Origin: Ascidia mentula
Taxonomy: Eukaryota > Chordata > Ascidiacea > Phlebobranchia > Ascidiidae
DNA length: 64,000 bases
Reading direction: 5' to 3'
Assembly (NCBI GenBank): GCA_947561715.1
Contig: OX387197.1
Span: 20,568,266 to 20,632,265, forward strand
A program made the translations under genes and the position numbers. The notes beneath the pieces were generated by a model. It did not search any database. It saw only the letters and a list, made by a program, of their open reading frames with translations, and was not told the origin of the DNA. Shown one piece after another: positions 13,038-26,104 of this stretch (the first letter of the stretch is position 1; each line of letters opens with the position of its first letter).

Positions 13038-16000
13038 ATGAATTCCATGGTGTCAGACAACGACCGTCTCTTGATGGAAACATCAAAGTCTGAATTTAAC
13101 AAAAAATGCAGACGTGTTTCTTTAAAAAACATACCAGGTGGTGTTTTAAATCAGGTGTGTAATGCACTCCCTACGTACTGTACAGTAAATATATTGTTAC
13201 AAGTTTAAATTCTCTTAAATTAGTTTTAGCACTATTGTGTGTCAAAAATTTTTTAATTTAACATTCAATAACTGACTTTTAAGTTATTTTGTCATAAACA
13301 CTATCATACAGCAACCATCAGTTTCGTAACCATGCATAATTTTGCCTGTAATCTGTGCAAATATATATAAAAAAATAGAACATCAACAGTTTCCAGTCCG
13401 TGCCATCAACAATTGCCAAAATATATCCTGGTAACAAACAAATTTTCCAGTCTGTAGTGTTCTATCAAAATATTGCTTTAAAACAATAAAACTTACCCAA
13501 CCACCACTTGTATATGCAGGACATTCTTGAACTGCTGAAACCTTATTTTTACCAACAAATCCATATTGACAAAAACAGTCAGTCATGTAAGTTGATGTTT
13601 TGTCATCATTTATCTGCTTACTGTGCATACATCTATTGTTCATCTTCCTTAATTGGAATGTATATATATAGCTTTAGCCTATAAAAAAAAATGTTAAGAA
13701 TCTTAGTTTTTAGTTACAAGTAATTATGTTTATACAAGCATTGAAAAGGATTTTGTTAATAATTGCAGGTAAAGCAGTTTTGCTGGATGGAGATTGTGCT
13801 TCTCGCTGTATCGCTGACCTTAATGGGAAATACTTCCGTGGACAAAGGCTGATTGTTTGCTTGGCATCATGCGATTTTATGCTGTGCATAACCCAACTTC
13901 CGTTGTCCTATACTCACAACCAGTTTTTGAATTTGCTGGCTCCCTTTGGTACATCAGAAAGATGCTTTCTTGTACATAGGTTCGTTAGCATTTCATAAGC
14001 AAAACTTATTGATTGTTACATCATCACCATAAAAGTTTTTGCTTTTACAATTCACTAAATTTCCTTTTAGTAGTGTTACTGGCAAAAGTAAAGGATACGG
14101 ATGTGTTGAGTTTACCAGTAAAGAATCCTCCATCAAAGCCAAAAACCACTTGAATGGTGCAGCAATTAGCAACAATGCTTTACAGGTAAGGCACTTCATG
14201 TTAACATATACGTATATTTCTTTAGGAAGAGGGTTATTACACACATGGTCATAAAGATGACTTTATATTATTTGACTACAGTACAATGCGGCGGATAATG
14301 TGTATAAGTGTGTACCAAACTTTATGTAATTTTTCACCAAACACTGCCTCTGTCATGACAAACATTAAATTATATGTTTCCTTTTTAACTAAGTAAAGAC
14401 CATGTGGTTAAATGCATCATAGTTTGTGTAAAAAGTTAATTTGAAATGACACAAGTTTTAAGACATATTTAGCATTCATGCATTTTTACTAGGTACATTG
14501 GCTGGACAGCATACCATCAGAGTATAGTGGCCTTTACTCCAGCTGTTTGCTGGTAGAAAATCTACCCACCGATTTTAGAGATTGCACTGTACTTTCGGAA
14601 TTATTTTCTCAATATGCTACGCCCTCGTTTTGTCAGGTTAGTAAACCTGTTTACAAAAAAAAACTACTACCAGCATTCCATGTATACATATATTAACTCC
14701 TGGTTTATAAACAGCTTGCAAACTGTGAAGTAAATAACTTCGCTGTTGTGGAATACAGTGATCCTATGCATGCAGAAGATACATGGTACAAACTTAACAA
14801 TCATGTAATTGGTAAGTTTTCCTGTTAAAAACGGACAAAGGAAATGTTTGATTTATTGCCATAACTTTTTTTTAATGTTAATAGACACAGGTAATGTTTT
14901 GTTGTTTTTGGAGATATTTGCCAATGTGTATTAAATCATGTCTAATGATTCAGAAAAAAGTCTATGATCTGCATGATTTTCTTGATATTATAATGTTGCA
15001 ATAAAAAAATGTGTTCCAGGTAACTTTTCAATCAAAGTATCTTTTTGTGTGCCTGGTCCTTGTGGATTGGTGGTCCTTAATGCCCTAAGAGCTTCCCGTG
15101 ATCTTAAGCGTGCCAACCCCACTGGAGGTCTTCTTCCCACTCCAGTGCAACCTATGGATCACAACCCTACAGCATCAATCTTGCAAATGAAGAAAGGTTT
15201 ACTGTCTACATTTAATTAGTGCAGCAATTGTTATCTTTATTTATACTTGCATCACATTGTAGGACTTCCATCAACAACTTTGGCAGCTATCGAATCTGGT
15301 ATGTTGAATGTTAATGCTGCGAAAGATCCCGAGGCAAGTGTTGAAATTTTTTTGTATGATTAGTTGGAAAAAATTTAACATTTTTTGGTGTGTAATGTTC
15401 GTGACAACATATCTGTTTATTTTGTTTGCTAGAAATTAAAACAACAAAAATATTATGTTTGTTAAATGGAAATGGTATATTCTTAGGTGCAAAACCTGTT
15501 AAGTGCCTTGCATAACCGTCTTGCTGAAACAAACCTAACGATGACCCAAGCATCCCAGATGCAACTTCATCAGGGTTTGTGGCCTCAGGCACCTCATGTG
15601 GTTAGTTCAACTATGATGAACCAATTCCAACAATCAGGTAGTTATGATCAGTTTACCCAAACTTGTTTTTTTGTGAATTGTTTTCTTGCAGTAGCATGTC
15701 AGTATTTTCAGAAAACATTCCACCACATATGATTGCACTGAGAAGCAGAAGTGGGAGCATATCTTCATGTGATTCAGGAGCACGTGTAGAAGATGATGTA
15801 TTTGAACCAACAAGGAGGAAGAGTCAAGAGGTAGGATTTATTCAGGACATAAACTTTGTGCTAGAGTTACTGCATCTTACTGTTGAATCAACCTCCTGTG
15901 TTCTGGCCACAATCCCATAGCCCACGAACGTATGTGGTTCCAGGTACACACAAACCAAAGAATCGCCACCATTTTTTATGCTATATGTGATTAAACAGAA

Positions 16001-18134
16001 GTGTAGACATAAAACTTTTGGTACCAAATTAAATTTCTTGTAATGTGCAACTTCTGGTTTAAAGGATCAATGTTCTTTCGATAACTACATGTATCCACAA
16101 TACAACATCAGTCAAACAGAAGAGAGAAATATTAGCAGGGAAGGCTCACTAAAAATTCAAAGCAACAGGTAAATTTTTAATGCTGCATTTTAAACAGTAA
16201 GTTCAAGCATATACTGTGTTTTTCCAGAGGTTCGCTGATGATTGATTCCAACAGTCACCATTCACAGCATAGCTTTGTTCAATCATCGATTTCAAACAAT
16301 CCCATCTTATTTCTTCGTGAAGATTCACAGGTGAAACACTTGTTGACTTGTGTTATTTCGTACAAAAAAGTAAACATATAATTTAAAATAGTTTGTTAAA
16401 ATTTTAGAGAAGTGAAAGTGCTGATTCAGCTTACAGTGGCAGTCAAGGTAGCAGCACTTCAGAAAATTCTTTCCCATGTGGTAACCAAAACAATGATCGT
16501 CAAACCATCAACCAAAATTGTTTTCTGCCCAATCTGCCATTGCATCCCAACAGACACAGGGTAAGCCATAATTAGCTTTTTAATGCACATTCATAAAAAC
16601 ATTTGATTATGACATTTTTTGTGGCATTTTATTTAATATTTTTGGAGAGGCGGCTTGGATATTAGAGTATTACAAGCAAAAGCTATACATAGGTATTTCT
16701 CTATGTGTCACATGTTGGTAGCATCAGTTACATGTTATTGTCAAATTTAACTGTAATATGCTCTACTAAAAATATCCTAAAATCATAGCAAACTGTCAAA
16801 GTAAGTTCAGTGGCTGGATTAGTGAAATGAAAGCATGTGCATTTGATTTGCACAAACTTGCCACACGGCTGTTACAATATGTAATAACAACTTTAACTAA
16901 GGTACAATTAAACATGGTTGTGTGTTAGGTAAGTGGTTTGCTGGGTGATGCACCTCCTGGCATGTCAGGCTCCCAGTTCAACCAACTGAAAATACCACCA
17001 GGAATACAGAGATACCCACCTCCTTCAAATCAACAACAGTGTTTTGGAGATGTCCACAGGCATCAGTTGGTAAATTCAAAATCCACAACACCGTTTTCAG
17101 GAAGTTCCGGTTCCATCATTTTTCAAACTTCAAAAATCCTGTGTGCCGAAAATTCTGACTCTGTGTCTGGTTCAAATGTACGTTAGTTTTTGTGTGATAT
17201 GAATAATGTAAAAAAAAATCATGTAACTTTTTTATAAACTTTTTTTCAGGGAAGTCAGGGTGCTGCCATGGAAACAACTTCAACTTTGCTGGGAGGAGAC
17301 TCGTCTGCATTTAATGATGTTGTTTCCACAAAGAGATTCACACAGAATTCCTCGCGGAGAGCAATTCCATGTCCTGAATTTATGAAATCTGAAGCTGATC
17401 CAACGAAAGGTAAATTTTTTGGCACACTGTCAATAAACGTTGCAGTGAATATTTCTCTATTTTCTAGTGCCATTGACTCTGTTCAGTGGTAAGGCAGTAA
17501 TGGGTGTAAACAAAGCTGATGGATTTAGCAGCCTGAATGACATGGAAGGTAATACTGCAGAAGGAGGGAAGTTGTGTCCTTCGACCAATTTTGCAACTCC
17601 AAAGTATCGACACACTTGCATGTCGAACAGACCTCTGCAACAACAGCATCTAAATGCGGACTCACCTACCCAGCTGCAGTTGTTGGGCAGTAGTTTGATG
17701 GAAGGGCTGCTTGGAGACAGTCCTCGATCTGCAGCAACCCCTAACACAGGAAGTGTCCCATATGCCGGCAACTGCAGATTGCTACGGGCTCTCAACCTTA
17801 TGTCTCCCAGCGATTTGTCATTAGCGGTTTGTATTTGTTCACATTTCAAGTTTAACATGTGTTTTGTCATTTGCAATATAATTTATTTTATTGCTAGACC
17901 TCACCACCTACACCAATTGGCATGAGAAGATGTGACAATGGAAACGTACTACCATCACCGGAACCAAGTCCTGAGGCCGGGGCATATGTTGGTCAGCATT
18001 CACAAGGTCTCGGCGGTCATTACGCCGACTCCTATGGCTTAGCTGGCGACATATGTGCCCTTGTTGCTGGACAGCGTGCTCACACACCTGTTACTGGTTT
18101 CCTGCAGAAACGGAGGCGAAGTAATGAGACCTAA
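13038..18134 (+). CDS. RAVER: Ribonucleoprotein PTB-binding protein (Raver) orthologue (880 aa)
   Basis: Seventeen exons from 13038 to 18134 give 881 codons with all phases consistent. Three RRMs match vertebrate Raver1/2 in order. RRM1 begins [11 protein letters not shown] and contains [13 protein letters not shown]2 has [13 protein letters not shown] and [13 protein letters not shown]3 follows VHWLDS and ends [10 protein letters not shown] low-complexity Ser/Asn/Gln-rich region follows. The C-terminus carries [20 protein letters not shown] and LGGHYADSY, nearly identical to the Raver1 end. Raver proteins bind PTB (short leucine motifs such as SLMEGLLGD are visible) and modulate alternative splicing; Raver1 also binds vinculin. 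Intron 8 (15334-15486) has a GC donor. The protein is longer than vertebrate Ravers because of the linker. Confidence 0.93.
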
Positions 18135-19173
18135 ACACCCCAACTGTTTTTGTTGTAAGTTTTTAATTTATTTTTAGTTCCATTAAAATTATATATTGTC
18201 ATATTTGCACAAAACTTTGACAAAAAATCTGAATGTCTCCCTTTTACAAATATTGACTGTGTTGTTTTTTTTTGCAGGTTATGGCATAAAAAAGTGCCTT
18301 CAGCTGAAGTTCATTTTCAATTAATGTTTTCACGTCTTGCTGCTGCTTCCTTACCGATGCACTGCATGTGCATTTTTAATCCATATTGCGTTTTTCACCA
18401 TGTTGTTTATTTTTATATAAGCTACTCAGTAATTTTTTCCACACTGCAATCTATGGCTAATGTTGCTGTAGCAGTTACAAAAAAACAAATCCTAAAATAG
18501 ATTTTATAAATCTGTTTCTAACATACACCAACAGAGCAATGGCCCATTTGGCTCACCAACAAGGTGCACATTGAACTTACCACTTTACATACCTAATTTC
18601 TCTTTACTGTTCTGCTTTTTCTTGTTTCGCTAGCTGCATAGCTAAGATTGGCCTGCCTTTCGTTACTCTATATACCAGTACTACACCGCTTGTGCTTCGC
18701 TTGGTGATTTTGTGCCATGCCTGTTGTGCACCACATAAAATTGTGATGTTGTGTTTTGCACCCTATAATCTTGATAAAAAACAATCCATGGTAAGTATAA
18801 CCCCATACAGTAACCAATTTTCCCCAACTATTTTGTTTACTTTTAATTATTTTATTCCACTTTCTGTTCCTTTTCAACCATCTGCAGTTTTATTCTTTCT
18901 TTTGACTGTTATTGAACTTGGGACTTTTGTTTTTGTGTTGAAATACAAGTTTTAAGTTAAAAAATGGTATGCTGAAATATCCCAGTATCAATCTACCCCA
19001 ATCAACAGAAAAATTGCAAATTGAATGTGTATTGAATTCGTTTCACGAAAAGAAGAATCTTTTTAATAGCCGCCAGTTTGATACCGTGATTTGCACATTA
19101 AATAAGTGGAACTTGCAACAGCATCTCCCACTAGCGAAAGCAATGATCTAATTGTAACCTCATACACATTTGA
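18135..19173. other. Convergent 3' region of RAVER and SGTA
   Basis: Holds the 3' UTRs of the two convergent genes. There is a possible 3' UTR intron (GTAAG shortly after the RAVER stop, TTTTTTGCAG near 18277). No other coding exon is convincing. Confidence 0.45.
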
Positions 19174-20898
19174 TCAGGTTTGTTTGTCAGGTGAAGAATC
19201 TGTATTGTTGCTGGTGTTAGAGTTTTGTACTTGCTGGCGAAGTTGCTCTACTAGTTCTGGGTTGTTTTCAGAAAGTTGTTGGGCAAACTGTTGTCCCCTG
19301 TGTTAAAGTATACAAAAAATATGTGATTTCTACAACACTTTACACTGCTATTTGTCATGTGTAATTCATGTCAACGAACATACATTTGCATTATGTTGTT
19401 GAAATCAGGCGCACTTCCCTCACCACCAGCATTTCCCTCTTGGCTAGAACTTGGTGCAGCACCAGGTGGTCCACTCATACCTCCCATTAAATTCATTGCC
19501 ATTTGTTGCATGGCTGGATTTGCCATAACCTTAAGTGTAAAGAAGTGTAATTAGGTCCCCAAAAATACGTCTATATCTTTCAAAAACCTGTTGTGCCATG
19601 TTCATAAACATTGGATTGTTTAAAAAGTTTCCTATACCTCCCATTCCTGCTGGCATTCCTGGCATGTCCTTCAAATTTAATACAAAGTTTTGCATTTTGT
19701 CAAACAAAAATACAGGGTTTTTGAAACTATTACTGGCAACTGTTGTCCTTTTTGCTTTTCTTGTGCTATTTCCATATTTTTCTTGTATCCATCATTGTTA
19801 GGGTCAAGTTCTAGTGCCTTTTCATAGCATTTGATAGCCTCATCATATATCTCCATTTTTGAGTATGTTAGTCTGGATGACAGGCAAGCAATACATAATA
19901 AACAGTTCGTACAGCTAATGTATAAAATTGAAACCAACCCCATTCTGCTGTATGCTTTGCTATAATGGGGATCTATTTCTAAAGCTTTTTTGCAATCTCT
20001 CAGGGACAAGTCAAACTTCTGTCTTCCTGTTTGTGCTGCAGCCCTAAATATATATTGGTTGTCAAAGACTATTAATGTAAACAAATTTTACATTTTTACA
20101 GTAAACTTGCCTGTTACAAAAGTACACAGCATTACGAGGATCTAGTTTAATCGCTTTGTCGTAGCAAGAAATGGCTTCTTCATATTTCTCCTCTTTCATG
20201 TGACTGTTGCCTTCTTGCTTAAACTTCTCTGCATCAGCTTTTTCTTCATCTGTTAAAGCCTTAGTTGGGGGCTTAATATGAAAAGTAAGTGTTAAATGTT
20301 TGATAATATATCTGCTGTTGCATTTACTAAATAAAACATTTAAACTTGTATAATCATTATTGCACATAAATTCGTTTTTAAGCCTTAATTACAAGCAAGC
20401 CTAATAATATTATACAGCAGCTAAGGTTCATGCACTTCATTTGGATGTTGGGGTTGCAATTAATGCCATGATAAGGAGTTTAAACCCCGTCCTTTGCAAT
20501 ATATTTCTATGTATTAGTTTCTACAGATAATATGTTGTTATGAATTCACTACTGTTTTTCTATGTTACATACATTTCTGCACAAATGTTTGTAACTTGTA
20601 AGCCAGATGTTTGGTATAATTAGCATGGATTTTAAACTGACTGGAACCATGAAGAAATTCACGTAAGTTCAGTAAAAAAAATATTTACCGGTGGTGGGCA
20701 AGCTTCCACAAATATGTCAATCAAATTTTTTTGTGTTGAGGGAATATCATCTGAAGATGTAGCATATGCCATAAACAAGCATTGCCTTGCTACGTCTATA
20801 CTTTCCGCCATGTCTGGTGTGACACCATCCCTTTTAAGTTCATTCTCTAAAAACTGTACAACTGATGCAACTAACCTCTTGCAATCGTCATGTGACAT
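19174..20898 (-). CDS. SGTA: Small glutamine-rich TPR co-chaperone (SGTA/SGTB) orthologue (321 aa)
   Basis: Seven minus-strand exons (20898-20689, 20271-20111, 20043-19939, 19872-19734, 19668-19588, 19529-19384, 19297-19174) sum to 322 codons in frame; human SGTA has 313 residues. The N-terminal dimerisation domain (VASVVQFLENEL, ESIDVARQCL) is followed by three TPRs with the expected KQEGNSHMKEEKYEEAISCY, SLRDCKKALEIDPHYSKAYSR and ALELDPNNDGYKKN motifs. A Met/Asn/Gly-rich region then leads to the conserved GQQFAQQ and NPELVEQLR. SGTA captures tail-anchored membrane proteins and passes them to the BAG6/GET pathway, and it binds Hsp70/Hsp90 through the TPRs. The start was placed at MSHDDCKRLV because the sequence just upstream looks like a splice acceptor (ctattgcag). 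The second intron has a GC donor (GCAAGT). Confidence 0.94.
20419..20492 (+). repeat. Weak tRNA-like stretch in SGTA intron 1
   Basis: CTAAGGTTCATGCACTTC resembles an A box and GGAGTTTAAACCCCG resembles a B box about 45 bp later. Probably a tRNA-derived SINE relic or chance. Confidence 0.18.
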
Positions 20899-23800
20899 TG
20901 TCTGCTTTTGCGACTTAAACTGCAATAGTGGTAAGTAATAAAAAATTAAACCATCTGTAAAAATTGCTAGGTTGTTTGTTGTAACACAGCAGCAGTTTAC
21001 ACGACAAAAAGAGTCCCATTGACATTAGCACACAACACAACATAGGACACGCGTGATTTGGCACGACGCACGCCATTAGCTGACTAAAATCATGATCCTC
21101 TGACGTAAGTGTTGAGAAAGTTGGAATTTTCACAGCGTATATTTAGGTTAATGTGACAAAGAAATAATTAGTCACATCACATTACCAAAAGCTATAATTT
21201 AATGGAATGATGTGCCTTCATTTACTTATCCTTCTCGGTCGATCCAACCGATCTGTCAGGATTGGGAAACAAGTGCAGCTTAGGAAGTATTCAGTAGTTT
21301 TATAACCACGAGCAGGAGTGGAATCGGAGTTTTGTTGCAGCAGGAAAGGAGTCGGTCGTCGTGGCTTTATCACTTCTGATATAAAACCTTGTATAAACGT
21401 TTGCCACTAAAATCATTTTCAACAACCAATACTTTACACATTGCAGTAATGGAATTAAATCAAACTTTGCCATATAATATAATGTTGACTTGGTCAAATA
21501 TTAACTATGCCGACGAGTTTTGCAGTTCATAAGCCGACAACGCGTGTGCCGATTTCTTTTTGTTCGCAACTTGCGTAGTCTGCAATAATTTTGGTACCCA
21601 TGAGGGCATTTATTTTTGTTGTAGTGATTAATCAACTTCTTGCTCATACTGCCAGTCGCCTTTTATTTTATGCAACAAAAATGGCGCATCAACTAATGTC
21701 ATCTTTATGCAAGAACTATACAAAGACAACTTTTCAGACCACCGTGCGCCCCTCATCTTGAACTCGACCTTTTCCTTCATGGTGATTCCGAACATTCGGG
21801 AGTCATCAATGTGGAAGAGGTCATGTATCTTTTGAAGAGAGTTTCCAACAAAAATCGTTGGAGAAGTTTATCGATAGCACAAAAATCGTACTCGAATAGT
21901 GAGATGTCCTATACTTGCAGATACCATATATGTTGTCCAGTAGATATGAACCGGGTTCCTCGGGCTCTGAAAATATATTTTATGTACCAGTTCCTCCCAC
22001 ACTAGCGATAACATCGTTAGACCTGTCAGGAGACAGCTTGCTAAGCGGTTTCTGTATAGCGAAAACCGTTTTGCTGATTCGTAAAGAATTACAATTTTGG
22101 TGCCTTGAGTTGCTTTGAGACGATAAACGTCTTTTGTAAAAAGCTTTGTCTAAACTATAATCGCATTGCCAATGTATTCCTTTTGAACAAATTCGTTGAT
22201 TTTCTACTCTCAAAGCAGCCACAGAGAAACGGCCAATCCACCAAATGCAGTCAGATTTTTGAATTTCAAATTTGCGATATATCTGTTCACAGCTAATAGC
22301 TAGCATCACTACTGCGGTATATAAAGACAATTTGTCACTTACACTTTCTTTCGCGAATACAGTTGGTAACGTATGAATACACTCGCCCTTACAACTACTT
22401 TCAAGTTTCCGTGATGGTGGGAAACTGTGACGCGTTAGTGGAGACTACAATGCACAAACGTTTTTTCGTGTCTAAAGCATTTCACTTCTTTTGGAATACA
22501 TTGCTCTATTATTATTGAGTGGTTCACACTTCTTAGGGGTTCTAGCTTTCGCGACAAACATTTTAGATTATCCACTAACTGTAGCAAAAAATAAACTACT
22601 TCGTTCCACGTCCCTGTAACCAATTATGTAGCATTCGCCCTTGTTTTCTCTATACGACGATCTAGATATTTTATCGTGAAGATGATCCAAAGCCAAATAA
22701 TTGCAATGCGTCCATTGTTTTACTGAAGACGAAGATGCTTAAATGGTAATCAAGAGCATCGTGAAAAGTGACAGACATCGTTTATCGTTATTGTTCTTGC
22801 AAAGGCCTTGTTAAGATCATTTTCTTTTTTTACTTATCATTGAGACACAAACATCGAATGAAATATGTAAATCATTGTTCATCTCAGAAGGATTCGGACC
22901 GCAAGCTGAGACGTGTTCTGCGTGCGTTCCCAGAAGGCCACGATGTTGTCCGTCAGTTCGAAGTGAAAACGCAATTTGCCTCCACACAAAAACGCCGATT
23001 GCAAAATTGTGCTTGCTCTGCAAGGCGATGCGACAAACGAATAAGTGCATCCGACGCATTCAAGCCAAGCACGCAGTCGTCAAACTGACCTGAATTGCCG
23101 TGCAAGGGATCGTAAACTGATGAAGATAGATCTGGGATGTGTGTTGATCTGGTTTGCCGCTTAACAAATGCGGCACATTGCAAATGACTGGAGCTTGCTC
23201 GCCGGCGACACGCATGTTTTGCTTTCTTTACTTCGTTGTTTCGTGATTTTGATGTTTTCTTTGTTTATTCGTAAATGTGTTTAAAGTGTAGGCACACATC
23301 TAGGGGGAAGAATGTAACGTCGAAAATCACTCAAGCATAATACTGCGTCATACAGTACGTATTTGAATTGCAACACAATGCCAATTTGGTCTAAGTGACG
23401 TTATAATTATAGAACCGTAGGTTTGTGCCACGTGTACCTTGCTTTGAAGTTGGTGTTAAGTTTATTATTCTGAAGCTGCTACCTATTCTAATTGAATCAG
23501 CATTTTAGAACAATTTAAATTTGAGTAAGCAATATCAATCTGTTTGGTTTGATGATATTTTTTCTATCTGGCTCAAAATTCCGGTAAGCACATTTTTATT
23601 GCCATAATATCGGTGAATAGCTAGAATGATAAAGAATTGAAAGCCGCAAAATGTAAGATATCCTCATTACAAAAGATCACGACGCAGTATAGTTACTAAA
23701 ACAGGTCAACATATTTTGGTGTGCGATGCGCACGCAAAGAAGGTATATTGGTTGTCACGCGAAATCATCCAAAATTTTGACACAGCTGGTAGCCTATGCT

Positions 23801-24417
23801 GCGTACGAAGGTTTCCTAGGTCGGTTTACTTCTGCGAGAGGGAGGCGATTTGCCCGTTGCCAAGAGTGATAGTTGGCCCGTTTCCAAGTCTTGCAGCTTT
23901 ACAAAACAAGTCGCAACCTTTGCGGCTTATAAAATCGTCATCGCGTTGGATGTCGCCGTTTTCCCCATTCGGGCATTACATGAGCAAGTGTTACAGGTTT
24001 TTATGTTTAGCGATTGCAGAGCTTTATACGAATAGGAGGGCGATGATAGTAATGTCGCCTGGGTATTCTGTTCAGCAGTGATTCTCAAACTGATTATAAC
24101 AAAATTAAGTGTTTGGTGGAAAATGGAGAAAACAGAAAAATAAGTTAGCCTACTGCGAATTGTAAATATAGGGAAAATCTTCCTGATTGGCATAATATGT
24201 AACACACGGTGTACGGACTCGAGCCACAGTTGGTTGTATTGTAATAATGCATTGCCTCAAATATTATGTGGGTGGGCGGCCGTGAGCATTGTGAATTTAG
24301 GGTATATACAGGCTTTACTACGTACACGAAATACAGCATACTTATTGTTTGAAATAAAATATTTTTACCCTACTTATTTGTTTGAAGATTCAATAAATTT
24401 AAACGCACAGGGTGAAA
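20899..24417. other. Gene-poor stretch upstream of SGTA
   Basis: About 3.5 kb without a firmly supported gene. A weak multi-exon candidate lies at 21600-22060. The 22.4-24.3 kb part has only short frames with no splice support. The SGTA promoter should lie just right of 20898. Confidence 0.45.
21600..22060 (+). other. Possible exons of an unrecognised secreted protein
   Basis: ATG at 21600 opens with a hydrophobic leader (MRAFIFVVVINQLLAHTAS). About 150 bp on, another frame reads APHLELDLFLHGDSEHSG and then VINVEEVMYLLKRV. After a good acceptor (acttgcag) a third stretch reads EPGSSGSENIFYVPVPPT and LDLSGDSLLSG. I could not connect them in one consistent frame. They may be exons of one gene, remnants, or noise. 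Confidence 0.22.
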
Positions 24418-24999
24418 ATGAAATACTGCTATGAATTTACGGCCATGTTGAACAGACCCCGACCCGAACTAGTGGGCGGAAATACAATTTACTGTTCTCT
24501 TGACGACGAATTCGGAAGAGAAGGATTTCTGTGGAGAGTGACGGCAGTTTCAGAATCTTACTCAAACTCTGTCTCGGGCACCGTTGAACGTGTCGATGCT
24601 AAATCTGGCATAGTTGTGCTGTCAAGCAGAACAATGGCGAAAAATGCTATTTCTGGGACTTTTTCCTACAGTAGTAATATTGAAATTCGTCGTCCAACGG
24701 ATTCATCCAATGACGTTGCGACATATAATGTTGCATTTACTCTCTGCCCAAACCCTACCTTTGCATATATTTATAAACCAATACAAAATGGCAACAATTT
24801 GATTGAAATAAACACCGGCAACGTCAAAACATATCGGGTGCTTAGTTGCATTCTCGGACTTGCGACAACAGAGCTGCCATGTTCCCTTCTCGAAATGGCA
24901 AATGTTTTGGCTGTCGAATTTGGTCCGAGTAATGTACGATATGTCTCGGTGTGTAAAAATCCTGATGGATGGAAGTATGTTGCTGACATTATATAATGT
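24418..24999 (+). CDS. Unrecognised 193-residue protein
   Basis: A single uninterrupted frame from ATG 24418 to TAA 24997-24999, unusually long for this AT-rich non-coding background. It starts MKYCYEFTAMLNRPRPELVG, and its later part has regular beta-type alternation (for example SGTVERVDAKSGIVVLSS) and scattered cysteines (LCPNP, LPCSLLE, SVCKNP). There is no signal peptide at this ATG. An acceptor-like cacag lies just upstream, so it could be a terminal exon of a larger gene. I do not recognise the family. A short frame at 25949-26104 has a similar CPN motif. Confidence 0.45.
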
Positions 25000-25948
25000 T
25001 TATTTCCAGAATCCAACCAAACGATGATAAACGACAATTTAAATTTATTTTCCAATGGAATCAAACTGTTAAATGATGTACATATTCTGTTTTAATTCGT
25101 TGGTTTCACTTCTATTTTGACTGTTGTGTGCATATTCAATGATCTATATGCTTATATAAGACCATATCAACAGTTTCGATCATTTTCGCAACACAAGTGT
25201 GTGTAATTTCATTGATTTCATCTGTTGCGCTTGGTTTTACAACAGAGCTTTTCAAAATACCTTCGTTGCGTGTTGTCAGATATTTTTGTTCGATCCGATT
25301 AAATCAGTTAATTTCCTCGTCACACTTACTGTTATAGTTTAACAAAGTTAAAAAGAGGAGCCGTGTCTAAATTAGGAGGAAACGCAAATAGAGGAATTAA
25401 CAGTTTAAACAAAAAAGAAAATATGCAGTTGTGTTGTTAATGGAAATATGCATTTATTTGCAGTGGCAAGACTTTGTTGCTGGTTGGCGTCGCTGGTGTA
25501 CATCAAAACTGAATTTGATTTAAAAGCGATTGTGATTGACAAGAGAAGTTACTCCCAGCCAAATTACTCCCAGTCAAGTTACTCCCAGCCAGCTAACGAG
25601 AAGCCTTCTGTTTTTTTTTATGTCTGCGATCAGAGAAATTCCACAAAACAGTGCATTTGAAATTAAACGGTTAAGGGAGAGCGTCCTGTTTTGAAATATA
25701 TATAATATACATTGCATGTGCGCGAATGAAGGGAATTTTTTCCCCCGGCTACTATATATGTCTGCCGTTGAATCATTTTTTTTATAATTTTTTTGGTTTA
25801 AGATCAAACATTCGACCACTACGATTAAATATCATTATAGTACAACGCAAAACTCTTTTTTATGGATCCTTTTGTCAAAGCCGGGATTTAATTGCAAACT
25901 GACATGTTAGATTCTAACAGGAAGTATTTGATATTTTTGTGAAAAATG

Positions 25949-26104
25949 CAGTCAAACGCCAAGAAATGTAGACTGTTTAATTCAATTAACTGAAGTTAAT
26001 GGTGTCACTATGGTGTTGAAATTTCAGCCTGATACTGAAATTGGCCGACTGACATTTACTGCTTGTCCCAACACAAGGCTTTACAAGTTGGTCGGTTACG
26101 ATTA
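25949..26104 (+). other. Possible terminal exon of an unrecognised gene
   Basis: After a plausible acceptor (aaaatgcag) an open frame reads NVDCLIQLTEVNGVTMVLKF and ends LTFTACPNTRLYKLVGYD before a stop. The alternating hydrophobic pattern and CPN motif recall the ORF at 24418-24999. No start codon or upstream exon could be fixed. Confidence 0.25.

Noticed and set aside
20419-20492. A functional tRNA gene in SGTA intron 1
   Set aside because: Box-like motifs are present but the acceptor and anticodon stems do not pair.
22850-23340. Purine run followed by TGTAAC near 23305-23320 (like the polypurine tract and start of a 3' LTR)
   Set aside because: No second matching terminal repeat was found in the window, and the frames to its left show no recognisable reverse transcriptase or integrase motif. 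Too weak to call an LTR element.
25540-25600. Short repeated TACTCCCAGCCAA units (SYSQP) as a CRISPR-like or satellite array
   Set aside because: Only about three imperfect units of 12-15 bp with no spacers; best seen as a minor tandem repeat in or near a short open frame.
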